The position numbers and the translations under genes are program-made. Below are positions 9,008 through 17,878 of a DNA stretch of 64,000 bases, piece by piece (the first letter of the stretch is position 1; each line of letters starts with the position of its first letter). Under the pieces are notes generated by a model that saw nothing but the letters and a program-made list of their open reading frames with translations, was not told where the DNA came from and searched no databases. The stretch is from Planctomycetota bacterium (lineage in GTDB: Bacteria > Planctomycetota > Planctomycetia > Pirellulales > Pirellulaceae), in the NCBI GenBank assembly GCA_027619595.1, contig JAQCHP010000004.1, positions 1 through 64,000 of the forward strand, given 5' to 3'.

Positions 9008-10972
9008 TCATCCGATAATGACTCTCGGTTGCTTCGTTGGGTCGGGTTGCGCCTTGAGGATCAGTTCACGTACCATCCACGGTACGTTTCCTTCGCCGAA
9101 GAGAACGAATTTTAGGTTGGCGGCAAGCGGTGACTCGTCGGACCAGCCAAAGTGAATTTCCGGTGGGCGACCCGTTTTGGCTAATTCCAATCCTACCGTC
9201 GCGATCACGTGAGGGATCGAGGCACAGTTGGTCACTTTCAGCACGATACGTCCATGATCCTGCTCAACATCCAGAGTCGGATGATGCAGAAATTCACTCA
9301 CGTCACCCCGCTCAACTTCCAGGAAAACGATCGATTCCCCAGCCGTAAGGTGATGTTCAGCGCGGATACTCTGTTCCTTTTCCTCAATTTCTCGGCCGCC
9401 TGGGCGATGGGGGACTAAGACGGGACATTCGAGATATCGCATGCTGTCCCACAGGAACTGCGACGACTCGTTCTTAAACGTGAATCCCGTGAATCGCAGT
9501 TCGGTACTGCGCATCGTGCGCGATATAAGTGAGGAGATCAAGACCGCACTGACAAAGCACATGGCGATCCGCATACCTGCCGGACGTTCGATGATGATGG
9601 CGATCATCGTATAAAAAAACAACACAGAGATCAGTAAGTATCCCCATGGCACGCGTTGCCACCAATTTCCGCGGCGTTTCAAGTATTTCTCCGCGACCGT
9701 TGCCAGGCCAGCACTGGACATCAACACAATCACACCCGTTGCATAGGCAGATCCTTGCGCGAGCACGTCGGCATTAAATAGCCAAGTAACGAACAGATTG
9801 ATGCCGGTGAATAGCAGTACAAGTGGACGGCTTGCTCGAGCCCATTCGGGTGCCATGCCATATCGCGGCAGATATTGTGGTACCAAATTAAGCAACCCGG
9901 CCATGGCGCTCGCACCCGCGAACCAAAGGATAACGACGGTGGATGCATCATAAAGGGTACCAAACGCATTGCCAAAAAGCGGGCTGATGTTGTGTCGACT
10001 TTCGCCGTGGGCCAAGAACGCCAGAGCACGGTTGGCGGCAGAGCCACCCTCATGCCCGGGAGTGAATTGCTCAGCATCGATCAAAGTTACTGTGCAGATC
10101 GACGAGCCGAGAAGCAAAACCGACATGATGATGGCCGCCGTCACTAACAGCTTTCGTGTGCCTGAGACACGGCTCTGAAGTTGCTCTTCTGGAGTTGTTC
10201 CCGATTGCTTTACCAACGGCATAACGGCTACACCGGTTTCAAAACCGCTAAGGCCAAGGGCAAGTTTAGGAAAAAACCAAAAGCAAAGCACAGTGATGGT
10301 AAACCAGTCTGTCCCTTGGATCGGAATGTGCTCCGCCGCAATGCCCCAGTTCCCCGTTTGCACGTCCTGATACCATTGTTGGAGTAATTCACCATGCTGC
10401 ACAAGGTACAACAGGCTTAGTCCGATCAAGAGCACGTTGAGCGTCAGGTAGACACCGACAATTGCGACGGCGATGGAGATCACTTCTCCAAAGCCTCGCA
10501 TAAATGATGCACCTAAGAAAACGAGTAAGATCATCGCCAGAGTCATTTGTCCGTGCAGCCAAGCGGGGGCCTGTTCCCAAAGCGGGTTGTGGATCAGATG
10601 CTCGGCAGCGTCGGCCGCTGATAAGGTTTTTGTGATGACGAAGTCCGTGGCTGCGAAACCGAGCAGAACAAGCACCAAGATCTTGCCGGTCCAACCACTG
10701 ACCAATCGTTCCAACATAGCAATGGACCCCTGGCCGTGCGGTGACGAACTCGCGACGTACCGATAGCACGGCACGGCGCCGCAGAGGGTGACGAGCACCA
10801 AGAACACGGTGGCCAGTGGCGAGAGTTTGCCTGCCGCCTCGAAGGCGATGGAGGGCTGATAGCCAAGTGTGCTGAAGTAGTCGACCCCAGTCAGGCACAT
10901 CACCCAAAGCCAAGGGCTCTGGAAATGAGAAGCGGTCGGCTCCGCTGTGGGAGCTGAAGTACTTTGAGACAT
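9008..10972 (-). CDS. APC-superfamily amino acid permease with C-terminal soluble domain
   Basis: A predicted transporter of about 654 residues. Residues about 20-500 form around twelve membrane helices and start with the substrate-site region MCLTGVDYFSTLGYQPSIAF, as in APC permeases related to the KUP/amino-acid group. The last 160 residues, from about SRTMRSTELR, are hydrophilic and form an extra cytoplasmic domain that includes VPHRPGGREIEEKEQ and a repeatedly charged strand pattern. I chose ATG at 10972 because the 20 residues upstream look like untranslated leader. It follows the 2060-residue surface protein gene on the same strand, but 164 bases and a strong palindrome separate them. 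The substrate is unknown. Confidence 0.85.
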   Translation of the reverse strand: MSQSTSAPTAEPTASHFQSPWLWVMCLTGVDYFSTLGYQPSIAFEAAGKLSPLATVFLVLVTLCGAVPCYRYVASSSPHGQGSIAMLERLVSGWTGKILVLVLLGFAATDFVITKTLSAADAAEHLIHNPLWEQAPAWLHGQMTLAMILLVFLGASFMRGFGEVISIAVAIVGVYLTLNVLLIGLSLLYLVQHGELLQQWYQDVQTGNWGIAAEHIPIQGTDWFTITVLCFWFFPKLALGLSGFETGVAVMPLVKQSGTTPEEQLQSRVSGTRKLLVTAAIIMSVLLLGSSICTVTLIDAEQFTPGHEGGSAANRALAFLAHGESRHNISPLFGNAFGTLYDASTVVILWFAGASAMAGLLNLVPQYLPRYGMAPEWARASRPLVLLFTGINLFVTWLFNADVLAQGSAYATGVIVLMSSAGLATVAEKYLKRRGNWWQRVPWGYLLISVLFFYTMIAIIIERPAGMRIAMCFVSAVLISSLISRTMRSTELRFTGFTFKNESSQFLWDSMRYLECPVLVPHRPGGREIEEKEQSIRAEHHLTAGESIVFLEVERGDVSEFLHHPTLDVEQDHGRIVLKVTNCASIPHVIATVGLELAKTGRPPEIHFGWSDESPLAANLKFVLFGEGNVPWMVRELILKAQPDPTKQPRVIIG

Positions 10973-11065
10973 AAAGAGCGAGCAGGAACCACGTACGGGG
11001 ACGTTGATGCTTCGTGCTCCGGGCACGGTCACCCTCGCGGACCAAACGTGGTGGAATCGATCAAG

Positions 11066-11088
11066 CCCATAATGATATCATTACTGGG
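11066..11088. promoter_or_regulatory. Palindrome upstream of the APC permease gene
   Basis: The sequence CCCA-TAATGATATCATTA-C-TGGG contains a perfect 14-base palindrome (11070-11083) with extra matching CCCA/TGGG flanks. It lies about 95 bases upstream of the permease ATG, between two minus-strand genes. The dyad symmetry and position suit a dimeric repressor operator. It is A+T rich with no T-run, so a terminator is less likely. No regulator gene is adjacent. Confidence 0.4.
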
Positions 11089-11136
11089 TCGTTCTACAAG
11101 ATCTCGCGGACGCCCCGCTCCACGTCTGGCAACCTG

Positions 11137-14100
11137 TTAAAGCAAATTGGCAAAAATCGCGTCCAGGGCGGAATTGCGGGCCGCCGCACGAGGTGCGGCC
11201 GACGTATTTGACCCACTGCTGCTGACGCCGCCTGCCGTGACCACTTGGGTCGATGCATTGGGAACTGGCTGCAAACCGAACGAATTCGGTGCACCCACCA
11301 GACGCACTAGTCTCGTACCATTTGCCACACCCAACAGCTGGACCAACGACGTGTCCCGCGTGGAGAGGGTACGGGTAAGGCGATCGCCGTCTGTCTCTGT
11401 GACGTTGATCGTTACCGAACTTGCATCGGCCGACAGCACGACGTCCATACTCTGGTAGGCACTCCAGAGATCGTCAAGAATTTGCCACTGCGTGCGTCCT
11501 TGGGAATCAGAAGCAAATTCGACTGGATTTCTGGGCGTCGATGCGAGGGCATACAACATGTTGAATTGTGGGACGACCCCTCCACCCCCAAAATTGTTCG
11601 ACCCCGATTGGCCTCCGGTGTTACCTGGAGTGATCGTAATGCCCCCATTTCCGTTGGACGGATTCGTCGAAAGCACCGCGCCCCCGGTCAAAAGACCGGA
11701 GCTGGTTTGCGTAACGGTATAGCTGCCCGGGTTGACCGATGCGAAATTATAGCCGCCCGTCTTATCAGTGCGTGTCGTTAGATTGACGGCGGCTCCGCTG
11801 GTCTCGGTACCGGTCAACTTGACCTCCATCCCCGACACTGCACGTTCGCCGACATCTTGAGTTCCGTTGCCGTTGGTGTCGAAGAAGATTTTTCCCGTCA
11901 CCGCAGTCGGAAGGAATGGTGCGACATTGACAGTTACCGTTCCTTGCGCAGTGTCGCCGTTTCCGTCGGCGAGCGTATAGGTGAACGTCTCGGTGCCGGT
12001 AAAATCGACGGCGGGCTTATAACGAATCGCCGTATTGTTGTTGATACGTTCGATCGTGCCCCCGTTGTTTCCTGTGGACACGGCCGAGATTGACAAAGTT
12101 TCGCCAGTGTCGGGAGCGAAGGAATCGTTGGACAAAACGTCAATCTGAATTGCATCACCATTTCGGCGCGATTGCGCCGTGTCGTTCACGGCGGTGGGAG
12201 GGTCATTCACACTCGTTACGGTGACCGTAACGGTTCCTGTTGCCGATGCTTCGCTCTGGTCGGTCACCGTGTACGTAAACGTTTCGGTGCCGAAGAAATT
12301 TGCTCGAGGCGTGTAGCGAACGCTTTGGCCGTCCGGAGCGATGCTGACCGTTCCATTCTGTGTCGGCGTCGACACGGCAGAAACTGTGCGATTACCAGAC
12401 GTCGGACCGACCGTGTCGTTCGTCAGGACATTGATTGTTGTCACAGCTGCGTCTTCCGCCACAGACGCGGTATCCGCAACTGCCGATAAGCCCTGCACGA
12501 TTTGCAGCGTGCCACTGCCAAAGGTGATTCCCTGTTCGGGAATTGCGGACGGCTGACCGTGCAAGGTGACGGTGCGATTGGCCTGCTCGGCGAAATCGGT
12601 ATCGAATTTTACATTCGAACCGATCGCGATCGCTCGAAACCTTTGGGTGAACAACAACGTCGGATCTGCTGATTGAGGCGTTGTGGTTGTGCCCCCGGTT
12701 GCACCAACTTTTCCCGTGGTAACGCTGCCTTGGACGGGCGACCCAAATGGCGTATTCACGGTGGGCAAGCCGACTGCGTCCAGTAGCGTGTCGTTGAATA
12801 GCAACTCAGCAAAAGCGGTGGCCAAGCCAGGTTGCGCTGCACCGCTGCGGAGATCGTCCACGTGAACCTGCACCGCAAAAATCGACCCGGTCCCCACCGA
12901 CGTGATCTCTTGGTTGCTGTTGTTAGGGTCGACAAACCGAACCGTGAAGGCGACTTGCTTGTCGGCGACCGTCAGAGCGACATTTTGCGATCTGACATTT
13001 CCGGCTAAGTCTGTCGCATTGACGCTAAACGAAACCGTGCCAATGTCTGCTGCGATCGGCGTCCAGCTTACGAGGCCGCTTGTGGGATTAATCGTGGCCG
13101 TTGCTGGTGCGTTGGAGAGGCTGAATACAACGCTTGCCTCATTCGGTACGTTGGCGTCATACGTAAAGGAAGTGCCGACAAACGCAGTCGTATCGGGCGT
13201 TGACGTGAATGGTTCGGGCAAGGTTCGGTCAATGTTGACGGTAAGCGGATTTGAAGCTCCGCTTGTACTGCCGTTCAACGTTTGCACGGCCGTGAAAATG
13301 ACGTCTCCAGTCAGAGCCGTGGTGTCGACGGCCGCGAACGTTACGCTCGTTCCAGCAGCCACAAGGGGGTTGCCAATGGCTGTCCCGTTCGCTCGTAATA
13401 CCACTGTGGCCCCCGACGTTACGCCGTTGACGACAAAATCGAGCGAGGTTGCATTCGTAATGTTGTCCGTTGCCGAACTTCCTGTATCGGTGGAGGATGA
13501 TAGATCCGGAGCGTCTGGGGCAACCAAAGTGACGTTGACAGTAACCGTTGCTGTGTCAGTACCACCATTCCCGTCATTGATCGTATAGGTAAAAGTTTCG
13601 TTACCCGTAAATGTCGCGTTCGGTGGCGTGTAGCGTACCTTTAGATTGCCCGGCGAGATCGACACCGTACCACCTTGCGTACCTTGCGTGACGCTGGTGA
13701 TCGTTAGAGTCTCGCCGGTGTCTGGCGCGAAGAGATCATTGCCCAATACGTCTAGTTCTTCATTCGTCTTGTCTTGTGCAACATTAAACATATCGTCGTC
13801 GGCGGTCGGCGGGTCGTTGACGTTCGCCACGTTGACGGTCACGGTGGCGACACTCGGAGTTGCAGCTCCAAAGGACAATGTATAGGTGAACGTTTCGGTC
13901 CCGAAGAAATTTGCAGCCGGAGTGTATGTAACGCTTCGCGCACCGCTATTAATGGTCACCGATCCTCCGCTGTTGGGAGTTCCGACCAGCGTAATGGTGC
14001 CCAGACCAGCCGGAAGGTCATTCGCCACGACATCGAGTGATGTGGTGGACCCTTCTGCTACATTAAACGAATCGTTGTTCGCGAGGATTCCGTCCGCGAC

Positions 14101-17100
14101 CGAAAGCTGCGCCGAACCATAAGAGATTTCGGTCACGTCCGCGGTCTTGGCCGGGTTGACAAAATTGACGACATGTAAACCTGATGTTTGCGGGTGAAGC
14201 GCCCGTGCTGTGGCAAATGTTACGACGCCCGCATTGTTAGCGATAAACCGCTGCGTGAAGACCAACATCGGGTCACTTCCCCGCGTTAGGGTCGTGGGGG
14301 TGGATCCACCCGCCTCATCGATCAGGCCAGGTTGTGTATTGGTGCCTCCGCTGATGGGAGATGCGGAAAAATTGGGGCCGATAACGAGCGGCGCGCCACT
14401 AGCTACTGATACCAAGTTGGAGTTGTAGGACATGTCCACAAAGACATTAAACAGATTATTTAATGCCACACCGTCCCGTAGGTCGTCGGCAAGTACCCGC
14501 ACTTGGAATTCAGTCCCCTTAGCGATTGACGTGATGGGACTGCCGTTCAGGTCGAGTACCTGCACCGTAAATCCAGCGGCGATATCGGCCGCTGCAACGG
14601 CAACCGTAAAGTCGTGGGAAACGAAATTGCCGGCCACATCGGTTACGCGCACCTTGAAGTTCTCGGAGGTATTGGTGGAAGTGAAACCAGGTGTCCAAGC
14701 AATGACGCCTGTCTTGGCGTTTATCGTGGCGGTGGTTGGATTTTGCGTGAATGTATAAACGTCAGTCGTGGTGTCTTCTATTGAACTCTCGACGTTATAT
14801 CCGATGTTTTGTCCCTTTTTGACCGTGGTGGGAGCAGTTGATGTGACCGTTGGTGCTACTCGGTCAATGGTGACGGTCAATTGGTGATCGAGAGTGGTTG
14901 TGTCGCCGTTGTTGGTGACTTGTGCCGTAAACACGATGTTACCCGAATTAGCGGTGGCATCATAGTTAAATACGGCTCCGTTGGGCCCCGCGACAGCAGT
15001 GCCGGCCGGCGTTCCGTCCCGTAGGAGTGCCACCGTGGAATTTTCAGGCACACCGGTGACGCGAATTTCAAGGTTCGTGGCGTTGGTAATGTTGTCAAAC
15101 TTCGAACTTCCCGAATCCGACGCTTCCCATAGATCGATTCCAGTGAATAGGACGGTCAACTCCTGACTGTCGAACGATGCTCGGTTTGTTGGAAACGCTC
15201 CGATCAATACCTTGATTTCACCAGCAAATCCGGACGGCGGTGTAACGGTCACTGTCTTGGTAGTGTCGTCGACAGCCAATGATGGGAAATTTGGCGGGGC
15301 CGAATTGATAATAGCATCGAAATCGATGGGGTCCCCTTCGACGTCAATCCCGTTCACTGGAATCACAAGGGGCGTGTCATGGGGCGCAGTAAATAAAGAC
15401 GACGAAAAATCGGTGAGGAATGGCGGGCTATTTTGCGTATCCGCTTGGACTGTCACTGTAAAGGTTTCCGATGATTTCTTCCCTTGAGCGTCGGTGACCT
15501 CGACGGTGACAGTTGTGCTGCCGGTGGCCCCTTCGGCAGCCTTGAGCATGAAGACCGCATTTTCCGTGTCATTGAAGACACTCACGTCGTCCATCGTGAC
15601 TGTGTTTACCGGCCTGTCATTTGCGCCGACGGGCGTTGTGCGAATTGCATTGCGAACGTCATTGCCTTCGACCAGGTAACCAAAGAGCGAATGGTTATAG
15701 TCGAGTGAGCGTTCGTCCCCTTCAGTTATAAAGAACTGAGAGTCGTTGGTGTCGTCGTTGGATTTTGCCATCGACAGTACACCACTCTGGTTGTGCTGCA
15801 GGTCAACATGAAATTGATCATCGAAGTCTCCCAGTGGCGATCCGCCTCCGCCGGTACCCGTGGGATCGCCTCCCTGGATGACAAAGTTACTGATAATCCG
15901 ATGAAAGATCACTCCGTTGTAGAAGTCGTCGTTTGCAAGTTGCGTAATTTGGTTCGTGACGCGTGGAACCATGTCATCGAATAGTCGAAAGACCATGTCG
16001 CCAAAACCCGCCGTGGAGATCCGCAAATTACTATTTGTTTGCGGTATCAGCGTCGGAGTTACCAGTGACGGATTGCTGGACGTGACCGTGTAGGTCAAAG
16101 GTCCGTTATTGGGGTCGTAGCCGTCGACGGCCACCATCAGCGGCGAGCCGCCGAGCACAGTTTTATTGCCAATCGGCTTAAAGGAGGGACTGTCGGTGGT
16201 GGGGATTGCGATACCGCTGGCCGTTGCGATTTCGCTCAGGCTACGCACCCCCGTCAACCGCTGTCCATTGGTGAAAATCCACGTCGGCTTCTCGGTAATA
16301 TTCAGTTCGGTGACAATTGGTTTGTCTGTTCGGTCCAAGTTCGTGACGTCGGTGAAGGTGAGATGAGTCGCTCCATCCTGGAACAGATCTTTTTGTTCCG
16401 TGGTCGCCGCATCCCAAACAGCACCGTAGAGAGCCGCTCCCCCAGCTGCCAGATTTTTGGCGAATTGCACCAGATCCTGAACGGGCGCGGGGTCAATGTT
16501 GAGTGTGACACTGCCATAGTCAATATTTGCGGCGGCAACGGCGGAGGATGCTCCCAATAGCAGCGTGTTACTGACGGGCACGTTGTCCGCGGGATCACCC
16601 GTAAACGTTAGCGAACCAGCCGCAGAAGCAGTAAATGGCAATTGGAATAGGAGGGATTCCGTCGAGCTACCTGTGGAGCTAGAGCTGATGCCACCCACTT
16701 CATTGACGATACTGCCATCAACGCTACCGCTCGTGCCATTGACATAGGTGGCGCCATGCCCAATTGTTCCTGAGGGTGTTGCCAGCGAAGTGTTAAACGT
16801 CACATCGAGGAACCCGGCAAAGACGCCCGTATCGGCCTGCGTACCGATCGACCTGACAAATCCGCGTAGCTGAAACGTGTCTCCTACGGTGACCGTTGTG
16901 ACCGGTGTGCCGGATGCGTTCGTGACCGCCAGGCGAAACTCGACGACGTCATCGGCGTCTGCCAGTGCCACAACTCCTGGGCCTTCATCACCCATAATAT
17001 TATTGGCGTCGGCACCAGAAATCGCTTGGCCAGAAACCTGGGCCATCGTCTGCACGACCGTGTTGGACACAACTGGGGCTGCTACAGAATCGGACGAAAT

Positions 17101-17319
17101 CGACACGCTTGGCGTCGTGTTGGATGCCACGATGGAGGTGGGAGACGCCACCCCCCGCCCTCCGCGGCTGAGGGCACTCAGCATGCTCGACATGACGAAC
17201 AGGTCAGATGCCAACAGCTCGCGTGCTTCCAGAGCTTCCGTTTGGAGCCGAATACACGTGTTCAATTGACTTGTCGGGCGACGACGTTTCATGATTCGCG
17301 AAGTTGGTGGGTAGCTCAT
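11137..17319 (-). CDS. Giant exported multi-domain protein: three cohesin-like modules, embedded cyclophilin, cadherin/Ig-like repeats
   Basis: A 2060-residue extracytoplasmic protein. The N-terminus carries the planctomycete signature LEARELLASD (about 30-40). Domains in order: cohesin-like module A (126-275); Ig-like segment (380-425); cyclophilin-type peptidyl-prolyl isomerase (432-582), with FHRIISNF, IQGGDPTGTG and SQFFIT intact; Ig-like repeats (600-910); cohesin-like B (916-1076); tandem cadherin-like repeats of the NDxFxxxTFTYT type (1080-1265); Ig-like (1270-1450); cohesin-like C (1457-1610); two more cadherin-like repeats (1612-1800); an SdrD/CNA-B-like domain (1807-1880, starting GKIFFDTNGNGTQDVGE); and a C-terminal domain (1925-2020) shared with the protein at 48086-51292. 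The end is ALDAIFANLL. Function is inferred as surface scaffold or adhesin. It is transcribed divergently from the BBP7 gene. Confidence 0.85.
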   Translation of the reverse strand: MSYPPTSRIMKRRRPTSQLNTCIRLQTEALEARELLASDLFVMSSMLSALSRGGRGVASPTSIVASNTTPSVSISSDSVAAPVVSNTVVQTMAQVSGQAISGADANNIMGDEGPGVVALADADDVVEFRLAVTNASGTPVTTVTVGDTFQLRGFVRSIGTQADTGVFAGFLDVTFNTSLATPSGTIGHGATYVNGTSGSVDGSIVNEVGGISSSSTGSSTESLLFQLPFTASAAGSLTFTGDPADNVPVSNTLLLGASSAVAAANIDYGSVTLNIDPAPVQDLVQFAKNLAAGGAALYGAVWDAATTEQKDLFQDGATHLTFTDVTNLDRTDKPIVTELNITEKPTWIFTNGQRLTGVRSLSEIATASGIAIPTTDSPSFKPIGNKTVLGGSPLMVAVDGYDPNNGPLTYTVTSSNPSLVTPTLIPQTNSNLRISTAGFGDMVFRLFDDMVPRVTNQITQLANDDFYNGVIFHRIISNFVIQGGDPTGTGGGGSPLGDFDDQFHVDLQHNQSGVLSMAKSNDDTNDSQFFITEGDERSLDYNHSLFGYLVEGNDVRNAIRTTPVGANDRPVNTVTMDDVSVFNDTENAVFMLKAAEGATGSTTVTVEVTDAQGKKSSETFTVTVQADTQNSPPFLTDFSSSLFTAPHDTPLVIPVNGIDVEGDPIDFDAIINSAPPNFPSLAVDDTTKTVTVTPPSGFAGEIKVLIGAFPTNRASFDSQELTVLFTGIDLWEASDSGSSKFDNITNATNLEIRVTGVPENSTVALLRDGTPAGTAVAGPNGAVFNYDATANSGNIVFTAQVTNNGDTTTLDHQLTVTIDRVAPTVTSTAPTTVKKGQNIGYNVESSIEDTTTDVYTFTQNPTTATINAKTGVIAWTPGFTSTNTSENFKVRVTDVAGNFVSHDFTVAVAAADIAAGFTVQVLDLNGSPITSIAKGTEFQVRVLADDLRDGVALNNLFNVFVDMSYNSNLVSVASGAPLVIGPNFSASPISGGTNTQPGLIDEAGGSTPTTLTRGSDPMLVFTQRFIANNAGVVTFATARALHPQTSGLHVVNFVNPAKTADVTEISYGSAQLSVADGILANNDSFNVAEGSTTSLDVVANDLPAGLGTITLVGTPNSGGSVTINSGARSVTYTPAANFFGTETFTYTLSFGAATPSVATVTVNVANVNDPPTADDDMFNVAQDKTNEELDVLGNDLFAPDTGETLTITSVTQGTQGGTVSISPGNLKVRYTPPNATFTGNETFTYTINDGNGGTDTATVTVNVTLVAPDAPDLSSSTDTGSSATDNITNATSLDFVVNGVTSGATVVLRANGTAIGNPLVAAGTSVTFAAVDTTALTGDVIFTAVQTLNGSTSGASNPLTVNIDRTLPEPFTSTPDTTAFVGTSFTYDANVPNEASVVFSLSNAPATATINPTSGLVSWTPIAADIGTVSFSVNATDLAGNVRSQNVALTVADKQVAFTVRFVDPNNSNQEITSVGTGSIFAVQVHVDDLRSGAAQPGLATAFAELLFNDTLLDAVGLPTVNTPFGSPVQGSVTTGKVGATGGTTTTPQSADPTLLFTQRFRAIAIGSNVKFDTDFAEQANRTVTLHGQPSAIPEQGITFGSGTLQIVQGLSAVADTASVAEDAAVTTINVLTNDTVGPTSGNRTVSAVSTPTQNGTVSIAPDGQSVRYTPRANFFGTETFTYTVTDQSEASATGTVTVTVTSVNDPPTAVNDTAQSRRNGDAIQIDVLSNDSFAPDTGETLSISAVSTGNNGGTIERINNNTAIRYKPAVDFTGTETFTYTLADGNGDTAQGTVTVNVAPFLPTAVTGKIFFDTNGNGTQDVGERAVSGMEVKLTGTETSGAAVNLTTRTDKTGGYNFASVNPGSYTVTQTSSGLLTGGAVLSTNPSNGNGGITITPGNTGGQSGSNNFGGGGVVPQFNMLYALASTPRNPVEFASDSQGRTQWQILDDLWSAYQSMDVVLSADASSVTINVTETDGDRLTRTLSTRDTSLVQLLGVANGTRLVRLVGAPNSFGLQPVPNASTQVVTAGGVSSSGSNTSAAPRAAARNSALDAIFANLL

Positions 17320-17878
17320 TTTCCGGTCAATTCCGTGTGAGATCCAGGTAAAACAACAAAGACAGCAAGATACTCAATTGAAGGAACGATTCTGGCGTTT
17401 TTCAATTCCGAGGTCTAATTCCACTTCACACCGTTCAAGTTGCATGGCAGAATTTGCGGCTAAAAGTAACTGGCAAAGCTGGTGAAGATAGGGGTGTCTG
17501 GCCGCAAGGCCATCAGTTCAGGCTAGTCGTACCGCCACCATTTTGCAACTTTTTCCTCCGCCATGGACTGGTTTTGCGGGGCCTTTGCGTTGCGACCCGC
17601 AAAATCGTTCTAGAGCTGCTCTTTACTTCGGCAAATGGGTTCCCGATTGCCTAGCACAAAATCTGGCTTATTGGTCCGCTTCGATTCAAAGTGCCCCCCT
17701 GATGGCACGGCAATGCTGCCCGATTGGTGTCAAGTAAATACGGTTGCTACCGCAGTGTTAACTTGGGTGGGATTTGCTTGTTGTACAGCAAGTGCCTTTT
17801 CTACTTGAAATTCACTAAGTGCCGGTCGATCTGTCTTTACGGATGTTTTCGCATTGTTTCAATAAGCGAGATATAACA
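17320..17878. other. Long divergent intergenic region
   Basis: About 559 bases lie between the giant surface protein (minus) and the BBP7 barrel gene (plus). No coding region is convincing. It contains an inverted repeat at 17572-17604 and a near-perfect 16-base palindrome CTTGTTGTACAGCAAG at 17777-17792 (one mismatched pair), about 90 bases before the BBP7 start. The length suggests long 5' leaders or regulator sites for two cell-surface genes. No clear sigma-factor promoter was recognised. Confidence 0.5.
17572..17604. repeat. Inverted repeat, 9-bp arms
   Basis: TTTTGCGGG at 17572-17580 pairs perfectly with CCCGCAAAA at 17596-17604 across a 15-base spacer. A transcript from either strand could form a hairpin with an A/U-rich base. 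It lies near the middle of the divergent region, so it might be a regulatory stem or the end of a short leader transcript. Confidence 0.45.

Noticed and set aside
12902-13588. Open frame of 228 codons on the plus strand inside the giant surface-protein gene
   Set aside because: It is antisense to the cohesin-like and Ig-like region; the threonine/valine-rich coding bias of the real gene keeps the opposite frame open. It shows no family features.
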